The position numbers and the translations under genes are program-made. The notes under the pieces were generated by a model that worked only from the letters and a program-made list of their open reading frames with translations, was not told where the DNA came from and searched no databases. From contig CM055279.1 in NCBI GenBank assembly GCA_029237695.1, forward strand, positions 58,539,530-58,603,529: a DNA stretch of 64,000 nt, given 5' to 3'. The first letter of the stretch is position 1. Every line of letters starts with the position of its first letter. Shown piece after piece: positions 10,967-24,390 of this stretch. Source of the DNA: Conchocele bisecta (Eukaryota; Mollusca; Bivalvia; Lucinida; Thyasiridae).

Positions 10967-12472
10967 CAGTGCAGTCTCCGTTTTTGTTCCACCGTAGACA
11001 ACGCTTGCAAACTCAACGCGAACGCAACGCGAACGCAACGATTTGCTGTAGCGTTGTATACGTTGTATACGTTGTTTAAACGTATAATACGGTTCGTACA
11101 CGTGTAATACACATTGTCAAACCGTTTAGTTTTAAAGCGTGTAATACGTTTAGCTTCAAGGCGTATAACACGCTTTGGCGTATACATATGTATACATATG
11201 TAGCGAGGTGAAAGAGTTGAAACCTGTTCGGCCCTGATCTCTTCGAGGCGTCCTTGTTTCGTCCCTTTTAAAATATCGCAAATACATACCCTCAGATCGA
11301 GTTCAAAGTACATCGGCGGTGTGATTTAGCACTTCAATTGATCCCTAATCCCTGATGACTAATGAGTCACGCTTTTAACACGACAGATGTACCTTGTCGT
11401 TTATCAAAATGTTTGAGAATTGTAGATCACGTGAGCCGGCTCATCAGGATCTGCGGCATTCCTATGTACATTTTATATACACAAAAATGACGCCTAATAC
11501 AGCGTAATGTAACAGTTCCTAACTTAATATGGAATAGCCCGGGCCGATAGTCCGTGTCAGTTAATTGGGGTTAAATATTACGAACACAGATAAACACAGT
11601 GCATGGTTTCATTATTTTATTTTAACATCATCAGAAATGGCGAGTCTAGGAACTCTCGTATTATCTTTACGCTGAAGCCAGTCTATTTCAGTCACTAATC
11701 CGCTATACACCTGTCCCACGCGTGTGTTAAGATTAATCGATATTTGGAGAAACTGAATACACAGCGAGCTGCACACTGGTTTAACACGGATATGGCCCGC
11801 GGATATGTGTCATAAATTACTTGGTGGTCAAAACCGGTAAATTTACAAGGTTTATAGCGAAATAGCAGCCGACTGGCAATTTAAAAAATCGGTCCAGAAC
11901 CGGAAAACTGAAAATGTTAGAAGCCCTGCAGTGAGTCTAGAAGTATATATACACACACGAAGAACGATCAGAGCATGCGCATTCTACGCGATACAAGGTT
12001 GGCATACCAAAACGTGTAATGCGTTAAAACCCGTGGAAACGTGTTATACGTATAACACTGTTTCATCTGTACGGTGCTGTGTACATGTAGATGCATGTAA
12101 CCGTTCGTCAAAGAAAGCGTTAAATCGTTTAAACGGTTTACCTTAGCGTGGTATACGCTTACAACCGTTGTATACGTTTACAACCGTTGTACACGGATTA
12201 CACGCTTTTGAAACTCAATACATTGTTTACAACCGTTGTATATGTTTACAACCGTTGTACACGGATTACACGCTTTTGAAACTCAATGCGTTGAACACGG
12301 TTTGTTCGACTTTCGCGCATGCGCAAGAGTGGGGAAACGCAACGCATGGCCGAAAACGTATTACACGTAGACGACACACGGTTTGAAACGCAACTAACGG
12401 AAACTCCACGGATACGCAACGCACAACACTTTGTACACGTATAAACCCGGAACATTTTGACAGAAACAACTG
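10967..12472 (-). mobile_element. Non-autonomous Tc1/mariner-like element, copy A (1,506 bp)
   Basis: It begins CAGTGCAGTCTCCG and ends AACAACTG, with TA on both sides (10965-10966 and 12473-12474). A TA duplication with CAGT/ACTG ends is the Tc1/mariner pattern. An inverted copy B lies at 48899-50600. No transposase is recognisable. A short open frame starting MYFELDLRVCICDILKGTKQ (from 11313 on the minus strand) is shared with copy B. Both subterminal regions are packed with variants of CGTGTAATACG, GTATAC and AACGGTTGTA, giving a CpG roughly every 9-10 bp over hundreds of bases, very unlike the rest of the window. It is oriented here by calling copy B the + orientation. Confidence 0.8.
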
Positions 12473-13715
12473 TAACCCTTTAACCCCTAAGTAATGGTAT
12501 AGAATTTGATATCTTAATTTTGCTACCAATCCAACCATCGCAAAATGATTTTCAGATTAGTCCATTTATGAAAAGGGGGTGTTTTTGTTCTAAAAAATAT
12601 GAAAATTCCTTGCAAAAAGTGAAAATCTGATGAGACGGCTCGAACTGAATGACAATTAAGCAGAACGAATTACAACTCGACAATTAGTAGATGATGTTAC
12701 TTTAATCAATTTAGTCACATGAATATAAATCAGTCATTAGTCAAAGTCGGTGGTTTTGATAATTTGAAGTTGTTACTGATAAAGAAGTCAAGTGACGGGG
12801 AAACGTTGTTAAAGTTCGATTTCATTTTCAGTAAAATATTATTATTGCAGGTAGTTATACAGTCCGAGCATGTACAAGTGTTATACAATCATGTCTGTCC
12901 ACCGATGGTTATGTGAATCTGGCAAAATTAATCTTATCACATCGCCTGGTTTTGCAGAAAATGAAATTAAAAATCAGCATCGGAAGCTTGCAACAATTTC
13001 AAAGCAATTTGTAAATTCCAGATTGGCTTTAATATTGTAACCAACTTTTGATGTCATTTATGCAGAGTGTTGCATAATTATGATTAACTGCATTTTGGTA
13101 AAAGCCGGGAACAATTAATTGTCTTCAGTCACCTGATCTCGCTGTAAATATTAGGTGCATTTTTGCGTTTTGTCAGTACGACATACGCGACCTGATAATA
13201 CATGTGTATCGGAAAATGTTTAAATAATAAACACAGTGTCTCTTTATTTCAAGTTTATTGACTTTATCGCCAACACAATCACCAAAACGGTAAGTCATAT
13301 AGTTTTTTATTTATCCGCAAAACATACCAGTGCCAAGTTTAAGTTAACTTGACTGTTTGTTCTGTGAAGAAATAAGAACAATGGTGCTACAGGAACACAT
13401 GATTACAGCAACAAAAACAATGTTTGCTGTATGCTAACACACTCGGGCAGCAATAATTGAATGGGTTAGTACAAGAGTTGCCCCCTCCCACCCACGGTTA
13501 TCACCATCTGATGTATAATATTGCCTATCAATACGTGGGGTAATGGTGAATGAATGTTTATTTTGCCAGAAAATGTCTCAGATGATATCTCCGATATAAA
13601 CAACATTTTGTGCCTACTGAGTGGGCACGTACCTTTAAGTCCAGACATTGTATGTACCATATCATGGAGTGAATTTGCATTTTGCAGGAAATGATGCCCT
13701 TAGCGAGCCACAACA
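12473..13715 (+). other. AT-rich intron sequence, nothing recognised
   Basis: This is mostly unique. 12473-12640 has a run (CCCCTAAGTAA, then a G-run, then GACGGCTCGAACTG) that resembles 59550-59670, so part is a diverged dispersed repeat. Short open frames here have no recognisable content, splice context or codon bias. Confidence 0.5.
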
Positions 13716-13941
13716 GGGGCCCGTTTCACTAAACTTCGTACCACTAAAATGTTCGTAAGTGCAAATTTAGAATCGCCTGGAAATTTCAATTGATGGATTT
13801 ACATTTATTGAGCATAGGCTGCATATGCAGCCTATGCTCAATAAATGTAAATCCAATAATTGACTACAAGAAAACATTGCTAATGTGAAATTTTACACTT
13901 ACAAACATTTTAGTCATACGTAGTTTAGTGAAACGGGCCCC
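13716..13941. mobile_element. 226 bp palindromic MITE
   Basis: The ends are GGGGCCCGTTTCACTAAAC and its inverse GTTTAGTGAAACGGGCCCC. The arms stay complementary with mismatches for about 100 bp. The centre is a near-perfect palindrome at 13795-13854 built on AGCATAGGCTGCATATGCAG and its continuation. Termini of this GGGCCCGTTTCA type are, from memory, common in marine-invertebrate MITEs. No clear target-site duplication is seen. Confidence 0.8.
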
Positions 13942-14289
13942 AGGCCCATAACTTCTCATACAGAATATCTATACACTACCTAGCATGTGCATAGCATCTA
14001 CGACTGTCACTGTGTCAACACCATAACATGGTAATCATCTCCATATGATTAAACTAACCTTGGTGGGGGCACACATCACAGCCAACAATCTTCACTTTCA
14101 TAGCTACACACTTCCATGGCAAATTCTCTACACTTTCTTGTCTTTGATTTATTCAAACTCTGCTTACGATTGTAGACTGGGGTATGTCCAATCTCTGTGG
14201 TATTTCCTGTTGCCATATACCAGCATAGTACAGTGAAATAATGATTTGTCAATGGCCATGTTTGAATGATGATTTATGACACGATGGGG
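13942..14289 (+). other. Intron sequence, nothing recognised
   Basis: Unique AT-rich sequence between two MITEs. The overlapping short frames on both strands have no recognisable protein content. Confidence 0.4.
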
Positions 14290-14654
14290 AGTGACCATGA
14301 GGATTGCAAAACAAAAAGATATTAGAAAGTGGCTCCGAAACCTGGCTCGATAGCTTGGAAATGATGTAGCTAAGAACAGAAAAGTTCGATTTTGAACATC
14401 AATCCACAAATCACAATATTCCAAAATTATGATAAAAATTATATTTTTAGCTGCCATTTTAATACATGATTCTCCAAAAAATAATTGAATTTTCCCTACA
14501 AAATCAATATTTGGTCTAATTTTTTCAAATACAAAAACATTGGTGAGGGTGACTTTTTTGTTATTGATGAAAAAAGTACTTACATTTAAATATTTTTAGA
14601 TTTATTGTGTTTAATAGCTAAAAGTTCGGCAGAAAAACATCGAACAGACAGTAG
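14290..14654. mobile_element. One-armed, diverged copy of the foldback MITE seen at 59811-60355
   Basis: 14330-14380 (CTCCGAAACCT, then GATAGCTTGGAAATGATGTA) matches the inverse of the loop of the 60 kb element. 14546-14654 (GAGGGTGACTTTTTTGTTAT through ACATTTAAATA to GAACAGACAGTAG) matches its right arm. The left arm is missing. The element ends eight bases before the first unit of the 21.5 kb satellite. Confidence 0.7.
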
Positions 14655-14924
14655 TGGTGGTACTTTCTCTGTCAGTGCACTATGTTACAGTTTCTCTGTC
14701 AGTGCACTATGTTACAGTTTCTCTGTCAGTGCACTATGTTACAGATTCTCTGTCAGTGCACTATGTTACAGATTCTCTGTCAGTGCACTATGTTACAGTT
14801 TCTCTGTCAGTGCACTATGTTTACAGTTTCTCTGTCAGTGCACTATGTTACAGTTTCTCTGTCAGTGCACTATGTTACAGATTCTCTGTCAGTGCACTAT
14901 GTTCAGTTTCTCTGTCAGTGCACT

Positions 14925-17900
14925 ATGTGTTTACAGTTCTCTGTCAGTGCACATGTGTTACAGTTTCTCTGTCAGTGCATATGTGTTACAGTTTCTCTGT
15001 CTTACTTTGTGTACAGTCTCTGTCATGTGTTAGTTACAGTTTCTCTGTCAGTGCACTATTGTTTCGATCTGTGACTCTGTCATGTACAGTTTCTGTCAGT
15101 GCACTATGTTACAGTTTCTACTCTACTATGTACAGTTTCTCTGTCAGTGCACTATGCAGTTCTAGTGCTGCACTATGTTTTAAGTTCTCTGTCAGTGCAC
15201 TATGTTACAGTTTCTCTGTCAGTGCACTATGTTTACAGTTTCTCTGTCATGCACTCAGTCTTTTGCTTAGTTACAGTTTCTCTGTCAGTGCACTGTGTTA
15301 GTTTCTCTGTCAGTGCACTATGTTACAGTTTCTCTGTCAGATGCACTCTGTCAGTGCACTATGTGTTACAGTTTCTCTGTCAGTTGCACTATGTGTTACA
15401 GTTTTCTCTGTCAGTTGCACTATGTGTTACAGTTTCTCTGTCAGTGCACTAGTGTTACATTTCTCTGTCATAGACAGTCTCTGTTCAGTGCATCTATGTT
15501 GTTTACAGTTTCTCTGTCAGTGCACTATGTTTACAGTTTCTCTGTCATGTCACTATGTTGACAGTTTCTCTGTAGTGCATCTATGTTACAGTTTCTCTGT
15601 CACTAGTGTTACAGTTTCTCTGTCAGTGCAGTCTTTCTGTCAGTGACGTGTGTTACAGTTTCTCTGTCAGTGCACTATGTGTTACAGTTTGCCTAGCATT
15701 TATAATCGTCTAGTGCTACTGTTACAGTTTCTCTGTCAGTGCACTAGTTACAGTTTCTCTGTCAGTGCACTACAGTGTTCTCTGTCACATGCGATGCACT
15801 GTTATTTGTGTAGTTCTCTGTCAGTGCACTGATGTGTTACAGTTTCTGTCAGTGCACTATGTTCAGTTTCTCTGTAGTGCACTATTTGTGTTACAGTTTC
15901 TTTAGTGTCGTGCACTATAGTCAGTTTCTCTGATGTTGCACATGTGTTTTACAGTTTTCTCGTCATGCACTGTGTTACAGTTTCTGTCAGCACTATGTGT
16001 TACAGTTTGCTACGTTCGTTTGCACTATGAGTACAGTCTCTGTTCAGTTTCACTATGCATCAGTATGTGTTACATTTCTCTGTCAGTGCACTATGTACAG
16101 TTTCTCTGTCAGATGCACTAGTGTACAGTTTCTCTGTCAGTGCACTACTCTGGTTACAGTTTACTTGTCAGATGCCACTATGTTGTTCAGTTTCTTGTCA
16201 GTTTGCAACTTGTGTTACAGTTTTCTCTGGGGGGTTCCCCCCTGTGCAACTATGTGTTACCAGTTTCTCTGTCAGTTGCACTTATGGTTACAGTTTTTCT
16301 CTGTCCAGTGCACTATTGTGGTTACAAGTTTCTCTGTCAGTGCACTATGTTTACTGTTTCTCTGTCCAGTGCACTATGTTACAGTTTTCCTCTGTATATG
16401 TAACTAGTTTTCTCTGTCAGTGCCACTATGTTACAGGTTTCTCTGTCAGTGCACTATTGTTTGTTACAGTTTTCTTCTGGTCAGTGCAACTTTATGTTGT
16501 ACAGTTTCTCTGTCAGTGCATTGTGTTACAGTTTTCTTGTCAGTGCACTCTGTTACAGTTTTCTCTTTTCTTTTATGTCAGTGCACTATGTTTCTGTTTG
16601 TCTACCTGTCAGTTTGCCTATTTGTTTACAGTTTCTCTGTCAGTTGCCACTGTGGTTACAGTTTCTCTGTCAGGATTTGCACTATGTTTGTTACAGTTTC
16701 TCTGTCAAGGTGCACTATGTTAAGTTCTACTGTTCAGTGCACTATGTTTACCAGTTTCTCGGTCAGGTGCCACTATGTGTTACAAGTTTTCTCTGGTCAG
16801 TGCACTGTGTTACAGTTTCTCTGTCAGTTGCATATGTTTACAGTTTTCTCTGTAGTTGCACTATGTTTACAGGTTTCCTCTGTTCAGTGCCACTAGTTAC
16901 AAGTTTCTCTTGTCAGTTGAACTATGTTACATTTTCTTCTGTCAGTGCACTGTTGTTACAGTTTCTCTGTTCAGGTGCAACTTTGTTTGTTACAGTGTTT
17001 CTACTGTCAGTGCACTATGTTACAGTTTCTCTCTGTCAGTTGCACTAGTTACACCACCTGTTTCTTGTTCAAGTTTGTCCACTGGGTTACAGTTTCTCTG
17101 TCAGTGCACTATGTGTTTAACAGTTTTCGTGTCAGTGCACTATGTGTTACAGTTTCTCTGTCAGTGCACTGTTTGTTACAGGTTTCTCTGTCAGTGCACT
17201 ATGGGTTGTATACAGTTTTCTCTGTCAGTGCACTATGTGTTTACAGTTTTCTCCTTGTCAGTGCACTATGTGTTACAGTTTTTCCTTGTCAGTGCACTAT
17301 GTTACAGTTTCTACTGTCAGTGCATATGTGTTACAGTTTTCTCTGTCAGTGCACTATGGTTTAACAGTTTCTCTGTCCAGTGCACTAGGTGTTCTGTTTC
17401 TCTGTACAGTTGTTGCACTATGTTTGTTACCAATTTCTCTGTCAGTGCCAACTATGTGTTTACAGTTTCTCTGTTCAGTGCCACTGTTTCAGTGCACTAT
17501 GTGTTACAGTTTCTCTGGTCAGTGCAATATGTTAACAGTTTACTCTGTCTGCTTTGCACTCTGTTTACAGTTTCTTATGTCAGTTGCACTATGTGTTTTT
17601 ACTGTTTCTCTGTCAGTTTGCAATATGTTCACAGTTTCTCTGTCAGTTGCACTATGTGTTACGTTTTTTCTTGTTCAGTTGCACTTATGTGTTTACAGGT
17701 TTCTAGGTCAGGATGCACTATTGTGTTACAGTTTCTTGTCAGTGCACTATTGTTACAAGTTTCTACTGTCAGTTTTCATATGTTACTGTTTCTCTGTTCA
17801 GTGCCACTATGTGTTACAGTTTCTCTGTCAGGGTGCACTATGTTGTTACAGTTTCTAACTGGTCAGTGACCTATGTTTGTTACAGTTTTCTTCTGTCAGT

Positions 17901-20900
17901 GCACTTGTTGTTACAGTTTCTCTGCAGTGCACTATGTGTTACAGTTTCTCTGTACAGTTGCACTATTTTTGTTACCGTTTCTTCTGTCAGTTGCAACTAT
18001 GTGTTACAGTTTCTACCTGTCAGTGCACTATGGTTACAGTTTCTCTGTTCAGTGCACTATGTTTACAGTTTACTCTGTCAGTTGCACTATGTTGTTACAG
18101 TTTCTCTGGTCAGTGCACTATGTTACTGTTTACTCTGTCAGGGCACTTATGTTACAGTTTTCTTGTCAGTGCACTATGTGTTACAGTTTCTATGTCAGTG
18201 CACTTATGTTAACAGTTTCTCTGTCAGTTGCACTATGTTTACCAGTTTCCTCTGTTCAGATGCCCACTATGGTTACAGTTTCTCTCTCCGTCAGTGCACT
18301 ATGTTTGTTACCTGTTTACTCTGTCCGTGCACTTTATGTTGTTTCAGTTTCTCTGTCAGTGCACTTTGTGTTACAGTTTCTACTGTCAGTGCACTATGTT
18401 ACAGTTTCTCAGTCAGTGCACTATGTTACGTTTCTCTGTCAAGTGCACTATTGTGTTTACAGTTTCTCTGTCGTACAATATGTTACAGTTTCTATGTCAG
18501 TGCAACATTGTTGTTACAGTTTCTCTGTCAGTGCACTTTGTTACAGTTTCTCTGTTCAGTTTGGGCATTTGTTGTTTACCAGTTTCTCGGTCGTAGCCAC
18601 TATGTGTTACAGTTTCTCTGTACAGTTGCACTATGTTTACAGTTTCTCTGTTCTGTGCAACTATGTGTTACAGTTTCTTCTGTCAGGCACTATGTTACAG
18701 TTTACTACTGTCAGTGCCACTATGTTACAGTTTATCTGTCAGTGCACTATGTGTTACTGTTTCCTGTCAGTGCCACTATGTGTTACAGTTTCTCTGTCAG
18801 TGACACTTATGTTTACAGTTTCTCTGTTCAGTGCACTGTGTTACCAGGGTTTCTCTGTCAGTGCACTTATGTTGTTACCAGGTTTTCTCTGTCAGTGCAC
18901 TATGTTAAAGTTTCTCTGTCAGTGCACTTATGTTTGTTACAGTTCTCTGTCAGTGCACTATGTTACAGTTTCTCTGGTCAGTGCACTATGTTACCGTCTT
19001 CTATGTTTCGGTGCCACTATGTTACAGTTTCTCTGTCCCAGTTGCACTATTGTTACTGTTCTCTGTCAGTTTGCACTATTGTGTTACAGTTTCTCTGTCA
19101 GTGCACTAATGTGTTACAGTTTTCTGTCAGTGCCTGTGTTACAGTTTCTTGTCATGTGACTTATGTTACAGTTTCTCTGTCAGCCCCAATGCACTATGTT
19201 TTACAGTTTCTCTTTCAGTGCACTATGTTTCAGTTTCTCTGTCAGTGACTGTGTTACAGTTTCTCTGTCAGTGCACTATGTGTTACAGTTTATCTGTCAG
19301 TAGCATGCACTGTGTTACAGTTTCTCTGTCAGTGCACTTTTATGTTACAGTTTCTCTGTCAGTTGCTTCTATGATTACAGTTTCTCTGTCAGTGCACTAT
19401 GTTACAGTTTCTGTCCGTCGCACTATGTGATTCACTGTTTCTCTGTCAGTGCACTATGTACAGTTTCTCTGTCAGTGCACTATGTTACAGTTTCTCTGTC
19501 AGTGCACTGTGTCCGTCAGTCTCTGTCAGTGCTTTTTCTGTGTTATTTACAGTTTCTCTGTTCAGTGCACTATGTGTTACAGTTTCTCGTTTCAGTGCTT
19601 CTATGTTGCGTTACAGGTTTTCTTTCTGTCAGTGCACTTAGTGACTGTTAGTTTCTCTGTCAGTGCACTATGTTATTTTCAAGTTCTCTGTCAGTGCACT
19701 GTGTTACAGTTTCTCTGTCAGTGCACTATGTTACTGTCTCTGTCAGTGCACTATGTTACAGATCTCTGTTTCTGTCAGTGCACACTATGATTACAGTTTC
19801 TCTGTCAGTGCACTATGTACGTTTCTCTGTCAGTGCACTATGTGTTCTTTACAGTTTCTTTATGTCAGTGCCACTATGTGTCTTTACAGTTCTCTGTCAG
19901 TGCAATGTGTTACAGTTTCTCTGTCAGTGCATATGTACAGTTTTTAGTAGTGCACTATGTACAGTCTTTCTGTCAGGCACTTATGTGATTACTGTTCAGT
20001 TTCTCTGTCAGTGCACTAGTGTTTACAGTTTTTTCTCTGTCAGTGCACTATGTTACGTTTAAGTTTCTCTGTCAGTGCACTTTTAGTGTTTTACAGTTTC
20101 TTGTCAGTGCACTATGTGTTACAGTTTTCTCTGTCAGTGCACTATGTGTTACAGTTTCCTCTGTCAGTGCACTATGTGTTACAGTTTCTCTGTCAGTGCA
20201 CTATGTTAAAGTTTCTAGTTTCTGTCAGTGCACTGTGTTTACAGTGATTCTCTGTACATGTGTTTCACTATTTGTTTTACAGTCTTTGTCAGTTGCACTA
20301 ATGTTACAGTTTTCTTGTCAGTGCCATTATGTTTTACAGTTTCCTGTCAGTGCACTAATGTGTTACAAGTTTCTTCTGTCCAGTGACTATGTTACAGTTT
20401 CTCTCTGTCAGTGCACTATTGTGTTACAAGTATTTCTTTCTGTCAGTGCATTTGGTGGTTACAGTTTCTCTGACTCAGTGGCACTATGTGTTACAGTTTC
20501 TTGTGTCAGTGGTACTTTCTTGTGTAACAGTTTCTTTCTGGTCAGTGCACTATGTTACAGTTTCTCTGTCATGCTCTTATGTTACAGTTTCTCTGTCAGT
20601 GCAATATTGTTACAGTTTTCTCTGTTAGTGCACTATGTGTTAAGTTTCTCTGTCAGTGCACTGTGTTACAGTTTCTTCTGTTCTGTGCACTATGTGTTAC
20701 AGTTTCTCTGTCAGTGAAACTATGTTACCAGTTTCTCTGTCAGTGACTATGTGTTACAGTTTTCTGTCAGTGACTATGGATTCAGTTTCTCTGTCAGTGC
20801 ATTTTATTTGTTACAGTTTCTTTTCTGTCAGTGCACTATGTGTTACAGTTTCTCTGTCAGTGCCCCACTTATTTTTTTGGGGTTTTTTACAGGGTTTTTC

Positions 20901-23900
20901 TTTCTTGTCAGTGCAATATGTTAAGTTTCTCTGTCAGTGCTCTATGTTGTTCAGTTTTCTCTGTCGTGCACTATGTTAAGTTTCTTGGTCAGTGCATATG
21001 GTTACAGTTTTCTCCCCTTGTCAGTGCTTATGTTGCAGTTTCTCTGTCAGTGACCTATGTTGTTTTCCAGTTCTCTGCTCAGTTCACTATGTGTTACAGT
21101 TTCTCTGTCTGTGACTATGTTACAGTTTCTTGTAAGTTTGCATATGTTTCAGTTTCTCTGTCAGTGCACTATGTTACAGTTCTCTGTCAGTGACTATGTG
21201 TTACAGTTTTCTGTCAGTGCACTATGTTGTTAAGTTTCTCTGTCAGTGCATAATGTGTTACTTTGAGTCTTCTTTGTCCAAGTGCCACTTTGTTACAGTT
21301 TCTCTGTCCTGTGCTCTATGTGTTACAGTTTTTCTCTTTGTTCAGATTGCACTTATGTGTTACAGTTTCTTGTCAGTGCACTATGTTGGTTTCCTCTGTC
21401 AGGTGCATAGTGTTACAGTTTCTCGGTGTCAGTGCACTAGTGTTTACAGTTTCTCTGTCAGTGCACTATGTGTTTACAGTTTTCTCTGTCAGTGCACTAT
21501 GTTTACAGGTTTTCTCTGTCAGAGCACTATGTGTTACAGTTCTCTGTCAGTGCATCTATTTGTTTTCTGTTTCTCTGTCAGTGCACCTATGTGTTACAGT
21601 TTCTCTGTCAGATGCACTATGATTTACAGTTCTCTGTCAGTGCACTATGTTACAGTTTTCTCTTTGTCAGTGCACTATGTGTTAGTTTCTCTGTCAGTAC
21701 ACTACCGTTACAGTTTCTCTGTCCAGTGCACTATGTTTGTTTACAGTTCTATGTCAGTTTGCTCTATGTTGTTACAGTTTCTCTGTCAGATGCACTAATG
21801 TGTTACAGTTTCTTTCTGTCAGTGCACTATGTTGTTACAGTTTCTCTGTCAGTGCACTATAAGTTACAGTTCTATGTCTTTAGTGCACTATGTGGTTTAC
21901 TGTTTTCTCTGTCTGTGCACTATGTTTACAGTTTCTATGTCAGTGCACATGTTTGTTACAGTTTCTCTGTCAGTGCACAATGTGTTACAGTTTCTCTGTC
22001 AGTGCACTAGGTGTTTCACGTTTCTCTGTCAGTGCACTATGTGTTGACAGTTTCTCTGTCTAGTGCTGTGTTACAGTTTTCTGTCAGTGCACACTATGTT
22101 TAAAAGTTCTGTCTCGTCAGTGCACTATGTTACAGTTTCTCTGTCAGTGCACTATGTGTTACAGTTTCTCTGTCAGTGCAAACTATGTTTTACAGTTTCT
22201 CTGTTCAGTGCTTTTCTATGTTACAGTTTCTCTTTGTCGTGCGTTGCACTATGTTACAGTTTTTCTCTGTCAGTGCACTATGTTACAGTGTCTCTGTCAG
22301 GTGCACTATGTGTTACAGTTTATCTCTGCAGTGCACTATAGTTGTTACAGATTTTCTCTCTGTCAGTGCACAATGTTACAGTTTCTATGTCAGTGCACTA
22401 TGTTACAGTTTCTATGTCAGTTTGACTATGTACTTTTTCTCACTGTCAGTTTGCACTATGTTTACAGTTTCTCTGTCAGGTGCACTGTGTTACAGTTTCT
22501 GGTCAGTGCACTATGTGTTTACAGTTTCTCTGTAACAGTTTCTCTATCAGTGCACTTATGTTACAGAGTTCTCTGTCAGTGCACTGTTGATACAGTTTTT
22601 CTCTGTCAGTGCACTATGTGTTACAGTTTCTCTGTCCTTGCACATGTTTGTTACAGTTTCTCTGTCAGTGCACTGTGTTACAGTTTTCTCTGTCATGCAC
22701 TATGTTTGTTTACAGTTTCCTCGTCAGTGGCACTATGGTTTTACAGTTTTCTCTGTCAGTGCACTATTTGTTTACAGTTTCTCTGTCAGTTGCACTATTT
22801 TACATTTTCTCTGTCAGTGCACTATGGTTACAGTTTCTTCTGTCTATGTTGCAGTTTCTCATGTCAGTGCACTTTATGTTACAGTTTTCTCTGTCAGTGC
22901 AGCTATGTTGGTTACAGTTTCTACTGTCAGTTGCACTTTATGTGTTACAGTTTCTCTGTCATTGCACAGTGTTACAGGTTTCTCTGTCATGCCACTATGT
23001 TTACAGTTTTTTCTCTGTTTCCATGCACTATGTTACAGTTACTCTGTCGTGGCAACCTTATGTTACAAGTTTCTCTGTCGCAGTTGCACTGTGTTACAGT
23101 TTCTCCTCTCGGTCCAGTGCACTAAGTGTTACAGGTTTCTCTTCCAGTGCAACTATTATCCGTTTCTCTAGTCAGTGCAACTATGTTACAGTTTCTCTGT
23201 CATTGCCCTATGTGTTACAGTTTCCTCTGTCAGTGCACTGTGTTAACAGTGTTCTCAGGTTTCAGAGCTTTTTTCCTATTGGTTACAGTTTCTCTGTCCG
23301 TGCACTTATGTTACAGTTTTCTCTGTCAGTGCACTATGTTTTACAGTTTTCTCTGTCAGTTGCACTATGTTAAAGATTCTCTGTCAGTGCACTGTTTGTG
23401 ACAGTTTCTTCCTGTTCAGTGCAACCTGTGGGGTTTACAGTGTCTCTGTTCAGTGCACTATGGTTTACAGTCCCTCTCTGTCCAGTGCACTATGTTACCA
23501 GTTTCTCTGTCCAGTGCACTGTTGTTACATTATTCTCTGTTCAGTGCACTTATGTGTTACCAGAGTTTCATCTTTCGTGCACAATGTGTTACAGTTTCTC
23601 TGTCAGTGCACTGTGTTACAGTTTTCTATTTACTCTGTCATGCACTATGTGTTACAGTTTCTCTGTCAGTGGCACTATGTTGTTACAGTTTCTTTCTTGT
23701 CATTGCACATGTGTTACAGTATTCTCTGTCAGTGCAAACTATGTTACAGTTTTCTCTGTCAGTGCACTAAGTTTTACAGTTTCTCTGTCATTGGCACTAT
23801 GTTATCAGTTTTTCCTCTGTCAGTGCACTAATGTGTTACAGTTTTTCTCTGGTTTCAGTGCACTATGTGGTTACAATTTCTCTGTCGTGCAACTATGTTG

Positions 23901-24390
23901 TTACAAGTTTCTCTGTCCAGTGCACTGTCATGCACTATGTTTGTTAACAGTTTCTTGTCAGTGCACTAATGTTACAGTTTCTCGTCCCCCCCAGTGCACT
24001 ATGTTTAACAGTTTCTCTGTCAGTGCACTATGTGTTACAGGTTTCACTGTCAGTGACTATGTTTACAGTTTCCTCTGTCAAGTGCACTAGTGGTTACAGT
24101 TTTCTCTGTCGAGTGCACTATGTTACATTTCTCTGTCAGTCACTAATGTGTTACAGTTTTTTCTCTTCTGCACTATGTGTTAACAGTTTTCTCTGTCAGT
24201 GCACTATGTTTTACAGTTTCCTCTGTCAGTGCACTATGTTACAGTTTTTCTCTGTCATGCACTATGTGGTTACAGTTTTCTCTGTCAGTAGCACTATGTA
24301 CGGTTTACAGTTTCTCTGTCAGTGCACTATGTTGTTACAGTTTCTCTGTCCCAGTGCACTATGTTACAGTTTTCTCTGTCAGTGCAACTA
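14925..24390 (+). repeat. Indel-rich half of the 27/29 bp array
   Basis: Units here differ mainly by single-base insertions and deletions, for example extra T in the TTT run, doubled C or G before TGCAC, and lost bases in CTCTG, rather than by substitutions. Insertions dominate from about 16150 to 21000. This looks like unpolished long-read consensus more than normal decay, although true divergence cannot be excluded. A few larger disturbances occur, such as a G-run/C-run at about 16228-16240 and a T-run at about 20870-20890. Confidence 0.75.
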
